Counted from the first letter of the stretch, positions 53,007-62,829 are shown. The stretch is 64,000 nt of DNA from Flavobacterium segetis (GCF_900129575.1 NZ_FQWE01000001.1:62001-126000); one strand, 5' to 3'. The notes: a model not told the origin generated them from the letters alone. Made by a program: numbers and translations.

Positions 53007-54761
53007 ATGAAAGCAAAAGCATTTGATACTAGATTATTCAAACGAATATTAAAATTCACAAAGCCATACCAGTATCGATTCAATGGTGTGATTGTATTTG
53101 CCATTTCGCTATCCGTATTTGCAGCATTAAGACCTTACTTACTTAAACAAACGGTAGATGGTTATATTTCAACCCAAGATCAGCATGGTTTGCTACTGTA
53201 TGTGGTGCTTATGGGAATAGTGCTTTTATTTGAAGTGTTTTCACAATTTTACTTTGTTTACTGGGCAAACTGGCTCGGACAGGATATTGTAAAGGATATT
53301 CGTACTAAATTATTTCAACATATTTTGAGTTTCCGAATGAAATATTTCGATCTTGTTCCCGTGGGTCAACTTGTGACTCGTTCTGTTTCGGATATTGAAT
53401 CAATTGCGCGTATTTTTAGTCAAGGCTTATTTATGATTATTAGTGACTTGATGAAAATGTTTGTCGTTTTGATTTTTATGTTTTACATGAACTGGAAACT
53501 GACATGGATTGTAATTGTCGCTATGCCAGTTTTAGTTTTTATCACAAGAATTTTCCAACGTAAAATGCAAGTAGCATTTGAGGAAGTGCGGAATCAAATT
53601 GCTAATATGAACTCTTTCGTCCAGGAAAGAGTGACAGGTATGAAGATTGTCCAACTCTTTAATCGTGAAAAAATTGAATCTGATAAATTTAAAGAAATTA
53701 ATTACAAACATAAAAAAGCTTGGATAAAAACGATTCTTTATAACTCAATATTTTTCCCAATCGCTGATATTATTTCGTCGCTTACATTAGGTTTTATTGT
53801 ACTTTATGGTGGAATAAAAATTCTTAATGGTGATAATTTTACCACATTTGGTGATTTATTTTCTTATACTATGTTTATTGCCATGTTGTTTAATCCACTG
53901 CGTCAAATAGCCGATAAGTTTAACGAAATGCAACTGGGAATGATTGCTGCAAATCGAGTATTTGAAATTTTAGATACTAATGATCAAATACAAGATACAG
54001 GTATTATCGAAGCACCAACATTTAAAGGAGAAATTGAGTTTAAAAACGTAAGTTTTGGATATATTGCAGATGAGGAAGTGATCAAAGGAATTGATTTAGA
54101 AGTAAATGCTGGGCAAACTATAGCGATTGTCGGTTCAACTGGTGCTGGTAAATCGACTATTATAAATTTATTGAATCGCTTTTATGAAATTAATAGTGGT
54201 TCTATTTATATTGATAAAAACAACATAGAAAATTATACATTAGATTCCCTAAGAAAGCAAATTGCAGTGGTTTTGCAAGATGTTTTCCTCTTTGCTGATA
54301 CCATATTCAATAATATCACCTTAAATAATCCCGAAATTTCACGCGACATAGTTTTGGCTGCAGCCAAGAAAATAGGCGTTCACGATTTTATAATGAGCTT
54401 GCCTGATAATTATGATTTTGATGTAAAAGAGCGTGGCGTAATGCTATCGTCAGGTCAGAGACAATTAATTGCTTTTTTAAGAGCTTATGTTAGTAATCCA
54501 AGTATTTTGATTCTGGATGAGGCCACCTCTTCTATTGACACTTATTCCGAAGAGTTGATTCAACGTGCCACTGAAACCATAACTAAAGGCAGAACATCTA
54601 TAGTTATTGCGCATCGATTAGCAACAATAGTAAATGCTGATAAAATTGTAGTAATGGATAAAGGACTTATCGTGGAGCAAGGAACGCATCAAGAACTAAT
54701 AAATAGAGAAAGTGGCTACTACAAGGATTTGTATGAATCGCAGTTTGCTGCAGTGGTTTAA
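53007..54761 (+). CDS. ABC exporter, MsbA/multidrug type
   Basis: A 584-residue half-transporter: six membrane helices in the N-terminal 320 residues (ABC_membrane domain), then an ATPase with Walker A VGSTGAGKSTIINLL, Q-loop VLQDVFLF, ABC signature LSSGQRQLIAFLRA, Walker B ILILDEATSSID and the H-loop IVIAHRL. It should work as a homodimer that exports lipids or drugs. The LSSGQ signature and the six-helix half-size form match MsbA-like and multidrug exporters; the substrate is unknown. It is 75 bp after truA. Confidence 0.92.
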   Translation: MKAKAFDTRLFKRILKFTKPYQYRFNGVIVFAISLSVFAALRPYLLKQTVDGYISTQDQHGLLLYVVLMGIVLLFEVFSQFYFVYWANWLGQDIVKDIRTKLFQHILSFRMKYFDLVPVGQLVTRSVSDIESIARIFSQGLFMIISDLMKMFVVLIFMFYMNWKLTWIVIVAMPVLVFITRIFQRKMQVAFEEVRNQIANMNSFVQERVTGMKIVQLFNREKIESDKFKEINYKHKKAWIKTILYNSIFFPIADIISSLTLGFIVLYGGIKILNGDNFTTFGDLFSYTMFIAMLFNPLRQIADKFNEMQLGMIAANRVFEILDTNDQIQDTGIIEAPTFKGEIEFKNVSFGYIADEEVIKGIDLEVNAGQTIAIVGSTGAGKSTIINLLNRFYEINSGSIYIDKNNIENYTLDSLRKQIAVVLQDVFLFADTIFNNITLNNPEISRDIVLAAAKKIGVHDFIMSLPDNYDFDVKERGVMLSSGQRQLIAFLRAYVSNPSILILDEATSSIDTYSEELIQRATETITKGRTSIVIAHRLATIVNADKIVVMDKGLIVEQGTHQELINRESGYYKDLYESQFAAVV

Positions 54762-54811
54762 TAAATTATTACATTTGTGCTCCGTTAATATCAAACAAAT
54801 TTAACACTTTT

Positions 54812-55357
54812 ATGAAAAAATTTATTGGTTTTATTTTGATTTTTATGGCACATTCTTGCATTCCTTTGCAAATTGCTCCCAGCATTAAAGGAGAAAAATT
54901 AGTAAAAGCAAAAAAATTTAAAAAGAATCTACCTAATTTCTATAGTTTTATTTTTGAAGATACTAAAAACGCAGATGAGTTTTATAATTTTGTCAATACC
55001 AAATATAATTTAAAGCACAATAATGTAGAATCAAATGTACCTATTATCATCAACAACACTACCTACTATTTATCTTTCTATGAGCGTGAAAAATCGACCA
55101 AAACATTAAATTTGATTCCCCTCGCCATCGACATGAAAAGGACTGATAATGGAAACGATCCCATGTTAGAGGACATGTATATCTCCATAAATGGCTATTG
55201 GTATTTAATTCTAACAGTTGCCGACTCCGATCTAAAAGATTGTCTAAAACCTAATTACCCTCGACATGAAGAGATACTAAGCCATTTGAAAAGTTTGAGA
55301 GATGAATATTTTACAACCAGCAATTACATGGCGGCATTTTTAAAAATGAAACAATAA
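54812..55357 (+). CDS. Hypothetical lipoprotein
   Basis: A 181-residue protein with a lipoprotein signal (KKFIGFILIFMAHSC; lipobox AHSC, Cys near residue 16). The mature part is a mixed alpha/beta domain (YSFIFEDTKNADEFYNFVNTKY, YLSFYEREKSTKTLNLI, YISINGYWYLILTVADSDLKD). It follows the ABC exporter by 50 bp on the same strand and may be cotranscribed. I do not recognise the family. Confidence 0.7.
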   Translation: MKKFIGFILIFMAHSCIPLQIAPSIKGEKLVKAKKFKKNLPNFYSFIFEDTKNADEFYNFVNTKYNLKHNNVESNVPIIINNTTYYLSFYEREKSTKTLNLIPLAIDMKRTDNGNDPMLEDMYISINGYWYLILTVADSDLKDCLKPNYPRHEEILSHLKSLRDEYFTTSNYMAAFLKMKQ

Positions 55358-55421
55358 AAAGTGGAATTCCTGATAGTTAATAAACTTACTATATGGCTGA
55401 ATTTCTTTTCAAATAAATCAT

Positions 55422-55429
55422 TAATTTTG
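55422..55429 (+). promoter_or_regulatory. Probable lpdA -7 element
   Basis: TAATTTTG lies 90 bp before lpdA, in the noncoding gap after the lipoprotein gene. Confidence 0.35.
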
Positions 55430-55518
55430 CAGCGTGAAAACGTTTTACAATACTTCAAGTGAATTAAATGAATATTGTAGATTATCAATATATAAATAAT
55501 AAAACATAATAAATAAAA

Positions 55519-56907
55519 ATGAAATACGACATTATAGTTTTAGGAAGTGGTCCTGGAGGATATGTAACCGCTATTAGAGCTTCTCAATTAGGATTTAAAG
55601 TAGCAGTTATTGAGAAAGAAAGCCTAGGTGGCGTGTGTTTAAATTGGGGTTGTATTCCAACAAAAGCACTTTTGAAATCAGCACAAGTTTTTGATTACTT
55701 AAAACATGCATCTGATTATGGACTAACTGTCAAAGAATTTGATAAAGATTTCAGCGCTGTAGTAACTCGTTCAAGAAATGTAGCTGGAGACATGAGTAAA
55801 GGCGTTCAGTTCCTAATGAAAAAAAATAAAATTGACGTTATAATGGGTTTTGGTAAACTAAAGCCAGGAAAAAAAATTGACGTTACTGCAGCTGACAATA
55901 CGGTTAATGAATATACAGCGGACCACATTATTATTGCTACTGGTGCTCGCTCACGTGAATTACCAAGCTTGCCACAAGATGATGTTAAGGTGATTGGTTA
56001 TAGAAAAGCAATGACTTTACCTACTCAACCTAAGTCGATGATAATCGTTGGTTCTGGAGCTATAGGTGTAGAATTTGCTCATTTTTATAATGCAATGGGA
56101 ACTGATGTAACTATTGTTGAATTTATGCCACTCATTGTTCCCGTTGAGGACGAGGACATTTCGAAACAAATGGAACGTTCCATGAAAAAAGCAGGTGTAA
56201 AAATCATGACAAACGCATCGGTAGAACGTATTGATACTTCTGGCGCTGGTGTAAAAGCATTTGTCAAGACAGCAAAAGGAGAGGTGGAAATAGAAGCTGA
56301 TATTTTGCTTTCGGCGGTGGGAATAAAAACTAACATAGAAAATATTGGATTAGAAGAAGTAGGAATCGCTGTTGACAGAGATAAAATACTTGTGAACGAC
56401 TATAATCAGACTAACATCCCAGGATATTACGCTATTGGTGATGTTACGCCAGGTCAAGCATTAGCTCACGTCGCTTCTGCTGAGGGCATCAATTGTGTAG
56501 AGAAAATCGCTGGACTTCATGTAGAACCTATAGATTATGGAAATGTTCCAGGCTGTACGTATGCAACTCCTGAAATTGCATCAGTAGGTATGACTGAAAA
56601 ACAAGCTAAGGAAAAAGGATATGAATTAAAAATAGGTAAATTTCCATTTTCTGCATCAGGAAAAGCCAAGGCTTCCGGCACGCCAGATGGTTTTGTAAAA
56701 GTAATTTTTGATGCAAAATATGGAGAATGGTTAGGATGTCACATGATTGGCGCTGGAGTTACTGATATGATTGCTGAAGCAATTGTAGCACGTAAACTAG
56801 AAACAACAGGACACGAAATCCTTAAAACAATTCATCCTCACCCTACAATGAGTGAAGCCGTTATGGAAGCGGTTGCTGATGCTTATGGCGAAGTAATTCA
56901 TTTGTAA
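55519..56907 (+). CDS. lpdA: Dihydrolipoamide dehydrogenase
   Basis: The E3 flavoprotein of pyruvate, 2-oxoglutarate and branched-chain dehydrogenase complexes and of glycine cleavage. The 462-residue protein has FAD site IIVLGSGPGGYVTAIRA, the redox disulfide C40/C45 in GGVCLNWGCIPTKALL, NAD site IIVGSGAIGVEFAHFY, YAIGDVTPGQALAHVA and the C-terminal HPHPTMSEAVMEA with the catalytic His/Glu. No E1 or E2 genes are adjacent, so it is probably a shared E3. Confidence 0.96.
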   Translation: MKYDIIVLGSGPGGYVTAIRASQLGFKVAVIEKESLGGVCLNWGCIPTKALLKSAQVFDYLKHASDYGLTVKEFDKDFSAVVTRSRNVAGDMSKGVQFLMKKNKIDVIMGFGKLKPGKKIDVTAADNTVNEYTADHIIIATGARSRELPSLPQDDVKVIGYRKAMTLPTQPKSMIIVGSGAIGVEFAHFYNAMGTDVTIVEFMPLIVPVEDEDISKQMERSMKKAGVKIMTNASVERIDTSGAGVKAFVKTAKGEVEIEADILLSAVGIKTNIENIGLEEVGIAVDRDKILVNDYNQTNIPGYYAIGDVTPGQALAHVASAEGINCVEKIAGLHVEPIDYGNVPGCTYATPEIASVGMTEKQAKEKGYELKIGKFPFSASGKAKASGTPDGFVKVIFDAKYGEWLGCHMIGAGVTDMIAEAIVARKLETTGHEILKTIHPHPTMSEAVMEAVADAYGEVIHL

Positions 56908-56950
56908 ATACGAAATGTGAACTGCGAAGTTTAAAGTTCAGAATAGTAGT

Positions 56951-56987
56951 AAAGATCCGGTTAGAAATTCTAATCGGATCTTTTTTT
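56951..56987 (+). terminator. Terminator after lpdA
   Basis: A 15-bp stem with one wobble (AAAGATCCGGTTAGA at 56951-56965 with its partner ending near 56983) is followed by a T run. Confidence 0.85.
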
Positions 56988-57143
56988 ATGTCTTTTAAAC
57001 AAAGTGAATTATAGTTTTGTCGTTCTTTTATGATTATAAAAAATTTTAATTTCAGTTGTCTTTATAATTAGTAAATGTTCTATGCTTTTAATACATTAAC
57101 ATTTATTTACAAATCGTATCAAAAAATCTATTCAATTGTAGTC

Positions 57144-57151
57144 TATATTTG
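57144..57151 (+). promoter_or_regulatory. cysE -7 promoter element
   Basis: TATATTTG lies 47 bp before the serine acetyltransferase ATG. It is the best promoter candidate for the cysE-cysM operon. Confidence 0.45.
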
Positions 57152-57198
57152 TGACCCCAGGTTTTTTACTCAATAAATACCAATATACCATTTTATAA

Positions 57199-58035
57199 AT
57201 GAACAGCAAAAACTACGAATTTTCTAAAACATTACATAATAATCAAAACCAGAATTGGGTTAGAGCCATAGATTCTTCAAAAATTATTACTTGGATTGAT
57301 GACCTATTCCGAATATTATTTCCAGAAAAAACTTTGGAGAGCATCCAAATCGAACTATTGTTAGATCAAAATAAAATAAATTTTATCACTATTCTAACTG
57401 AAATAAATAAAGGAAAAGCGGTTGATAAGAGCCGGGAACTTGCCGACGCTTTTTATGAAGCGCTGCCTGAACTTTATTCTTCCATGCAAAAGGATGCGCA
57501 AGCTATTCTTGACACGGATCCTGCTGCTGACTGCATTGAGGAAATCATAAATTCGTATCCTGGTTTTTTTGCCATTGAAGTATATCGCATTGCAAATGCC
57601 ATTGCATCCCGCACAAAGTGCTTGATACCTCGTATTTTAACCGAGTATGCGCATAGTAAAACGGGAATTGACATTCACCCAAATGCGACTATAGATGTTC
57701 CATTCATGATCGATCACGGTACCGGAATAGTTATTGGCGAAAGTACAATAATAGGAAAATACGTGAGCATCTATCAAGGTGTCACTTTAGGAGCTTTACA
57801 AGTTGAAAAAAGTATGCAGGAAAAAAAACGGCATCCTACCGTTGAAGATCATGTGATTATTTATGCTAATGCCACAATACTAGGAGGAAGTACCATCATA
57901 GGAAATCACAGTATCGTAGGTGGAAATACTTTTATCTCAAAAAGTGTTAATCCATATTCACTAATTATGCAGTCCAATAAAAATACAGTTTTAAACCAAC
58001 AAGAAATAAAAGATATTAATTTTTTCTCAATATAA
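57199..58035 (+). CDS. cysE: Serine O-acetyltransferase
   Basis: Makes O-acetylserine for cysteine synthesis. The 278-residue protein has an N-terminal helical region and a left-handed beta-helix with the active-site run [22 protein letters not shown], then [31 protein letters not shown] and [10 protein letters not shown]. It matches the EpsC/CysE type. It overlaps nothing and is 5 bp upstream of cysM, giving a compact two-gene cysteine operon. Confidence 0.93.
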   Translation: MNSKNYEFSKTLHNNQNQNWVRAIDSSKIITWIDDLFRILFPEKTLESIQIELLLDQNKINFITILTEINKGKAVDKSRELADAFYEALPELYSSMQKDAQAILDTDPAADCIEEIINSYPGFFAIEVYRIANAIASRTKCLIPRILTEYAHSKTGIDIHPNATIDVPFMIDHGTGIVIGESTIIGKYVSIYQGVTLGALQVEKSMQEKKRHPTVEDHVIIYANATILGGSTIIGNHSIVGGNTFISKSVNPYSLIMQSNKNTVLNQQEIKDINFFSI

Positions 58036-58040
58036 TAATT

Positions 58041-58955
58041 ATGAAATACGATAACATACTCGAAACAATAGGCAATACGCCACATGTAAAAATCAATCGC
58101 CTTTTTGGTGCAAACCATAATGTTTATATCAAACTAGAACGCGCAAATCCAGGAGCAAGTATCAAAGACAGAATCGCTCTTGCAATGATTGAAGATGCCG
58201 AAGAAAAAGGATTACTCAAAGAAGGAAGTACTATTATTGAAGCAACCTCTGGCAACACGGGAATAGGATTAGCAATGGTAGCGGCCGTAAAAGGATACAA
58301 ATTAATTTTAGTAATGCCGGAATCAATGTCAATTGAAAGACGCCGACTGATGAGTTTGTACGGTGCTGAGTTTGTTTTGACACCCCGTGAAAAAGGGATG
58401 AAAGGCGCTATTGAAAAAGCCGCTGATTTAATAAAAGAAACGAATAATGCTTGGTCACCTCTTCAATTTGATAACCCCGCAAATATAGAAATTCATAAAA
58501 AAACAACAGCACAAGAAATTATCAAAGCATTTCCTGCCGGTTTAGATTATATGATCACTGGCGTAGGTACTGGAGGCCATATAACAGGTTGTGCCGAAAT
58601 TCTAAAACAACATTATCCAAATCTAAAAGTTTACGCTGTAGAACCAGAGGCTTCGCCAGTGATTAGTGGTGGCGCTCCTGGTCCGCACCCTATTCAAGGA
58701 ATTGGCGCTGGATTTATTCCTGTAAATCTTCATACTGACTTACTCGACGGGTCAATTCAAGTGAGTAAAGACGAAGCATTTGAATATACTAAAAGAGCTG
58801 CTAAAGAAGAGGGAATGTTTATAGGAATATCTTCAGGAGCATCACTTGCAGCTGTGGCTAAAAAACTAGCTGAAATCCCTGAAAATGCAACGGTACTGAC
58901 TTTTTGCTATGATACTGGGGAACATTATTTAAGTGTTGAGGGATTGTTTGTTTAG
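58041..58955 (+). CDS. cysM: Cysteine synthase B
   Basis: PLP-dependent sulfhydrylation of O-acetylserine. The 304-residue protein shows the PLP lysine in [16 protein letters not shown], the substrate loop [14 protein letters not shown], the phosphate loop [15 protein letters not shown] and [10 protein letters not shown]. CysM enzymes can use thiosulfate as well as sulfide. The length and [13 protein letters not shown] segment fit CysM better than CysK, but the distinction is not certain. It is cotranscribed with cysE. Confidence 0.93.
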   Translation: MKYDNILETIGNTPHVKINRLFGANHNVYIKLERANPGASIKDRIALAMIEDAEEKGLLKEGSTIIEATSGNTGIGLAMVAAVKGYKLILVMPESMSIERRRLMSLYGAEFVLTPREKGMKGAIEKAADLIKETNNAWSPLQFDNPANIEIHKKTTAQEIIKAFPAGLDYMITGVGTGGHITGCAEILKQHYPNLKVYAVEPEASPVISGGAPGPHPIQGIGAGFIPVNLHTDLLDGSIQVSKDEAFEYTKRAAKEEGMFIGISSGASLAAVAKKLAEIPENATVLTFCYDTGEHYLSVEGLFV

Positions 58956-59188
58956 GTAAAAAATATAAATTTAGCCTTCATAAGTCCTTCCTACGATTAA
59001 AGATTTATGGAGGTTTACTATTTATTTTTGGATTAGATATTAATTTTTAAAAAACTAAAGTCTGATCAACACTAATTGTAAATTTGATTAAAACATATAA
59101 AGTCGGATATTTAAAGTCGAAAAATACAATTTCTACCAGTTTTTCTTATCCATCAAAGCTAAGAAGTGATCTTTAAATTTAAAATTTA
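58956..59188. other. Noncoding sequence before the decayed toxin-antitoxin locus
   Basis: No gene, terminator hairpin or repeat could be supported here. The frame leading into the antitoxin remnant has stops at 59174 and 59180. Confidence 0.35.
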
Positions 59189-59341
59189 TTGATAAAGAAA
59201 TCTGCCGCAGATATCGATGACGACCAGTCTTTAGATCCAATGTCAATTAGCGAGCTTAATGCCCGAATCGATAAATCAGAATCTGATTTTGAAAATGGCA
59301 ATTACAAAACTACTTCGGAGCTTTTACAAAAGTATAATTAA
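59189..59341 (+). pseudogene. Antitoxin remnant of a ParDE/RelBE-type module
   Basis: A frame from a TTG at 59189 (an ATG lies at 59240) encodes the C-terminal part of an antitoxin: SISELNARIDKSESDFENGN, then KTTSELLQKYN. The E-L-N-A-R-I-D-K-S-E-x-D pattern is typical of Bacteroidota ParD-like antitoxins paired with ParE toxins. The N-terminal DNA-binding part is missing or unrecognisable. The stop overlaps the toxin ATG by one base (TAATG), the usual coupling for this module. Confidence 0.6.
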
Positions 59342-59652
59342 TGAGTTTTAAAATTATCTGGTCTGACTTTGAAGAATGTCAACTGGATAAAATTTATGAA
59401 TATTACATAGAAAATGTAAGCATAAAAGTTGCCAGAAATAATCTTCATAGTATCTTAAATTCTCCTTATAAACTAATAAAAAAAGTTGAAATCTTTCAAA
59501 TTAAATATTTTTTACTCGATATAGAAGTATAATATAGATATATTATCTGAAATAACTACAAAAAAATATATGATGTTAATCAAAACCTAAAATTGATCAA
59601 AATAGCTGGTAGATTTGAAACGCGTTAAAATCCATCAAAAATGAAGTGGAAT
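59341..59652 (+). pseudogene. ParE/RelE-type toxin pseudogene with in-frame stops
   Basis: The first 63 codons (MSFKIIWSDFEECQLDKIYEYY, VARNNLHSIL) match the start of a ParE-like toxin. In the same frame the similarity continues past stops at 59530, 59548 and 59626: YRYII, NNYKKIY, NQNLKLIKIA, FETR and NPSKM, which is the usual C-terminal order (YRY, NYKIIY, DTRQNP) of this family. Total length would be near 100 codons, the usual size. The toxin is therefore inactivated by point mutations, and the locus is probably not functional. Confidence 0.7.
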
Positions 59653-59782
59653 AAATTAAACTTTTTCGTTTCGAAAGCTTGTTAGACTAAACAATCAATT
59701 TCACCTCATAACTTTAATGGTTACTAAATTTTAATTTTTAATTTAAAATATTTCAAATAGAAAAATTACGTATCAGAACATA

Positions 59783-59810
59783 AAAAAAGCCTCATCACGA
59801 GGCTTTTAAA
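59783..59810 (-). terminator. Terminator of the PASTA-rluD operon
   Basis: GAGGCTTTT / AAAAGCCTC arms (59786-59794 and 59799-59807) read into a T run on the minus strand, just after the rluD stop. Confidence 0.8.
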
Positions 59811-59815
59811 TTACA

Positions 59816-60856
59816 TTATTTTTCTTCGTCCGTCTCGTGCGACTTTGAGTATCCTCTCCATTTCTCAATACAATCTTCTAAATCTTGTGGAAGTTCCGTG
59901 TCAAAACGCATCATTTCACCTGTTGTAGGATGAATAAAACCGAGCGTCTTAGCATGTAGGGCTTGTCTTGGTATAATTTTAAAACAATTGTCTATAAATT
60001 GTTTGTATTTAGTAAACGTAGTTCCTTTCAAAATTAAATGGCCACCATATCGCTCATCATTAAAAAGAGGATGTCCTATATGCTTTAAATGCGCCCTGAT
60101 TTGGTGCGTTCTCCCTGTTTCTAGTTGGCACGAAATCAAAGTCACATACCCAAAACGCTCCAATACTTGATAGTGGGTAATGGCTGGCTTTCCTATTTCT
60201 GGATCAGCAAAAACGGCCATTTGCATTCGATCTTTCACATGACGTGCTAAGTTACCCTCAATCGTTCCTTTATCTTCGGCAACATTTCCCCAAACTAAAG
60301 CGACATATTCTCTTTCAGAAGTTTTGGCTTCAAATTGTTTCGCTAGATGAGTCATAGCAGCTTCGGTTTTAGCAATAACTAGTAAACCCGAGGTATCTTT
60401 ATCAATTCGATGCACTAATCCCGGACGCTCACTACTATTCATTGGTAAGTTATCAAAATGATAGGCCAATGCATGCACAAGAGTTCCTGTATAGTTTCCG
60501 TGACCAGGATGAACCACCATTCCTGGTAATTTATTGATCAGTAGTAAAGTGTCATCTTCATAAACAATATCGAGCGGAATATTTTCTGGAATAATATGAT
60601 TTTCATAAGGCGGATGTGTCAGCATCACGCGAACCACATCATTAGCTTTCACCTTATAATTTGATTTTACTGTCGCATCATTGACAAAAATATTCCCTTC
60701 GGTTGCGGCAGTTTGTATTTTGTTGCGAGTAGCGTTTTGGATCAAACCCATTAAGTATTTGTCAATTCGCAGAGCCGCTTGGCCTTTAGGAACTTCAAAC
60801 TTAAAATGTTCGTATAACTCATCCTCTAAATCTACAGTATCTATATTATTGTTCAT
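59816..60856 (-). CDS. rluD: Ribosomal large-subunit pseudouridine synthase RluD
   Basis: Makes pseudouridines in 23S rRNA helix 69. The 346-residue protein (start at ATG 60856, MNNNIDTVDLEDELYEHF; a further ATG at 60874 is possible) has an N-terminal S4 RNA-binding domain (LRIDKYLMGLIQNATRNKIQ) and the catalytic motif GLVHRIDKDTSGLLVIAKT with the active Asp. CQLETGRTHQIRAHLKHIGHPLFND follows. It overlaps the PASTA gene by 11 bp, showing translational coupling. Confidence 0.94.
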   Translation of the reverse strand: MNNNIDTVDLEDELYEHFKFEVPKGQAALRIDKYLMGLIQNATRNKIQTAATEGNIFVNDATVKSNYKVKANDVVRVMLTHPPYENHIIPENIPLDIVYEDDTLLLINKLPGMVVHPGHGNYTGTLVHALAYHFDNLPMNSSERPGLVHRIDKDTSGLLVIAKTEAAMTHLAKQFEAKTSEREYVALVWGNVAEDKGTIEGNLARHVKDRMQMAVFADPEIGKPAITHYQVLERFGYVTLISCQLETGRTHQIRAHLKHIGHPLFNDERYGGHLILKGTTFTKYKQFIDNCFKIIPRQALHAKTLGFIHPTTGEMMRFDTELPQDLEDCIEKWRGYSKSHETDEEK

Positions 60857-61469
60857 TAACTGGTATTTCTTCATTTGGCACAGACAATGTATCTGCAGCG
60901 TTTTCTTCTTCTTGGTAACTCATTTTTCCATCGCCTAAAACCAAATCGATTTTTGATGATTTCAACACTCTATCGCCTACTTTCAAGTTTCTTCCTTTAA
61001 AACGCATTTCCAGAACCATGTCTTTGCCTAAATTTGGCACATAAGTCACCGTTCCTTCATCTAGCCCTAAAGCTCGTAGTGTTGGAACCGCTTCACGATA
61101 GGTTTTTTGAATTAAATTAGGAATTCGAACAGATGAAAAGCCTGAAGTATTGATTTTAATGTATATCTTTCTACCCACTTTCACCTTAGTTCCCGGCGAA
61201 GGATCTTGTTCTACTACGCTAAACTGTGGAAAATCGCTTCTATAATCCACACTGTCTAAGAGCTCATAATCTAAGTCCAGTTCGTCTAGTTTAGTTTGTA
61301 CTTGTTCCTCAGTCAGCTTTCGCAAATCTGGCACTGAAATTTCGTGACCATGATCAGTGGTAAAAGTCAACCAATGCATAAATAAATAAGTTAAAGATGC
61401 AACAATTGCAATTGCAATTAATACTTGTACTCCAAATACGCGACTGGTAAGATATTTACGTAAAGTCAT
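60846..61469 (-). CDS. PASTA-domain membrane protein
   Basis: A 207-residue protein with an N-terminal membrane anchor (VFGVQVLIAIAIVASLTYLFM) and two to three PASTA repeats: ISVPDLRKLTEEQVQTKLDELDLDY, VVEQDPSPGTKVKVGRKIYIKI, IPNLIQKTYREAVPTLRALGL. PASTA domains bind muropeptides or PBPs. I set the start at the ATG at 61469 because a -7 element lies at 61497-61490, which rules out the longer frame from 61514. It is the first gene of an operon with rluD. Confidence 0.88.
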   Translation of the reverse strand: MTLRKYLTSRVFGVQVLIAIAIVASLTYLFMHWLTFTTDHGHEISVPDLRKLTEEQVQTKLDELDLDYELLDSVDYRSDFPQFSVVEQDPSPGTKVKVGRKIYIKINTSGFSSVRIPNLIQKTYREAVPTLRALGLDEGTVTYVPNLGKDMVLEMRFKGRNLKVGDRVLKSSKIDLVLGDGKMSYQEEENAADTLSVPNEEIPVNEQ

Positions 61470-61489
61470 AAAATTATTTTTAGATGCGG

Positions 61490-61497
61490 CAAAGATA
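61490..61497 (-). promoter_or_regulatory. -7 promoter element of the PASTA-rluD operon
   Basis: TATCTTTG on the minus strand lies 20 bp before the PASTA-gene ATG. Confidence 0.45.
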
Positions 61498-61523
61498 AAG
61501 CTATTTCGTTTCAAAAAAAATGA

Positions 61524-61531
61524 TAATTTTG
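61524..61531 (+). promoter_or_regulatory. ddl -7 promoter element
   Basis: TAATTTTG lies 57 bp before ddl, facing away from the PASTA promoter in a shared 119-bp divergent region. Confidence 0.4.
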
Positions 61532-61588
61532 TTTTGCATACGTATAATCGGGTAATCGATTAAACGTTTAACCGATTAAACTATTAAA

Positions 61589-62560
61589 ATGAAGAACATT
61601 GCCATCATCATGGGCGGATATTCCAGCGAATACAAAATCTCTTTGATAAGCGGAAACGTGGTTTATCAATTTCTAGACAAAACAAAATACAACGCTTTCA
61701 GAATCCATATTTTTAAAGAAAAATGGGTTTATGTTGATGACAATGACACCGAATTCCCCATTGATAAAAATGATTTTTCAGTGACCGTTTCTGGAAATAA
61801 AACGACTTTTGATTGTGTTTTTAATGCCATTCATGGAACACCAGGCGAAGATGGATTGATGCAAGCCTATTTTGAACTTTTAAATATCGCACAAACTTCT
61901 TGCGATTATTACCAAGCCGCACTAACATTCAACAAGCGTGATTTATTGTCGGTTTTAAAACCTTACGGAATCAAAACGGCGACTTCCTATTACTTAAATA
62001 AAGGAGATAAAATTAACGAAGACGAAATTGTAGCAAAAGTAGGGTTACCTTGTTTTGTAAAACCAAATAAAGCAGGATCAAGTTTTGGCATCTCTAAGGT
62101 AAAAACCGCTGCTGAATTACCTATTGCCATTGAATTGGCTTATCAAGAAGATAACGAAATCATTATTGAAAGCTTCTTGGATGGTACCGAAGTTTCTGTA
62201 GGCGTCATTAACTATAATGGGAAAGTTATCGTTTTACCCATCACAGAAATTGTCTCTGAAAATGATTTCTTCGATTATGAGGCTAAATATCTTGGGAAAT
62301 CACAAGAAATCACACCCGCTAGAATCTCTGATGAAATGACTCTAAAAGTAAGCGAAATAGCCAAACGAGCATATGAAGTCTTGAAAATGAAAGGCTTCTC
62401 TCGTAGCGAATTTATAATTGTAGAAGGGGAACCATTCATGCTGGAAATGAACACTATTCCGGGATTAACTACTGAGAGTTTAATTCCGCAGCAAGCTAAA
62501 GCTGCTGGTATTTCACTTGAAGATTTGTTTACAAATGCTATTGAATTGGCTTTAGTATAA
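61589..62560 (+). CDS. ddl: D-alanine--D-alanine ligase
   Basis: Joins two D-alanines with ATP for the peptidoglycan pentapeptide. The 323-residue ATP-grasp enzyme shows IAIIMGGYSSEYKISLISG, FNAIHGTPGEDGLMQAYFEL, the ATP-binding FVKPNKAGSSFGISKV, FLDGTEVSVGVI and the metal/substrate motif FMLEMNTIPGLTTESLIPQQ. It is divergent from the PASTA gene, so two cell-wall genes share one promoter region. Confidence 0.95.
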   Translation: MKNIAIIMGGYSSEYKISLISGNVVYQFLDKTKYNAFRIHIFKEKWVYVDDNDTEFPIDKNDFSVTVSGNKTTFDCVFNAIHGTPGEDGLMQAYFELLNIAQTSCDYYQAALTFNKRDLLSVLKPYGIKTATSYYLNKGDKINEDEIVAKVGLPCFVKPNKAGSSFGISKVKTAAELPIAIELAYQEDNEIIIESFLDGTEVSVGVINYNGKVIVLPITEIVSENDFFDYEAKYLGKSQEITPARISDEMTLKVSEIAKRAYEVLKMKGFSRSEFIIVEGEPFMLEMNTIPGLTTESLIPQQAKAAGISLEDLFTNAIELALV

Positions 62561-62611
62561 AACAATGAGTATATAAAATGAGTATAATGTTATAAATGTA
62601 TTTCAAATTGC

Positions 62612-62786
62612 CACGAAGACACTAAAGCACCAATCCATATTTAAATTGTGCCTTTGCGGCTAAGAAAATAAAAAAAGTCCTATCCAAACTAAAAAATAAA
62701 AATTTGGGCCTTTGTGCCTCTCTGGCTAGGCAAATCAAGAAACTATTAGTCAAATAAAAATTCATGCATTGTGCCTTTGAGGCTAA
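62612..62786. repeat. Cluster of degenerate GTGCCTTTG-GGC repeats
   Basis: Three copies of TTGTGCCTxxxxGGCTA lie at 62646-62663, 62712-62730 and 62769-62786, and a related GCCACGAAGACACTAAAGC lies near 62612. The unit resembles the intergenic 'protein-accessory' type repeats widespread in Bacteroidota. Related fragments are at 52008, 7088 and in the hairpin at 28566. No gene lies in this stretch. Confidence 0.6.
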
Positions 62787-62829
62787 TGAAAATCAAGCAT
62801 AATAATTAGCGGTGAAAAAAAATAAAATA

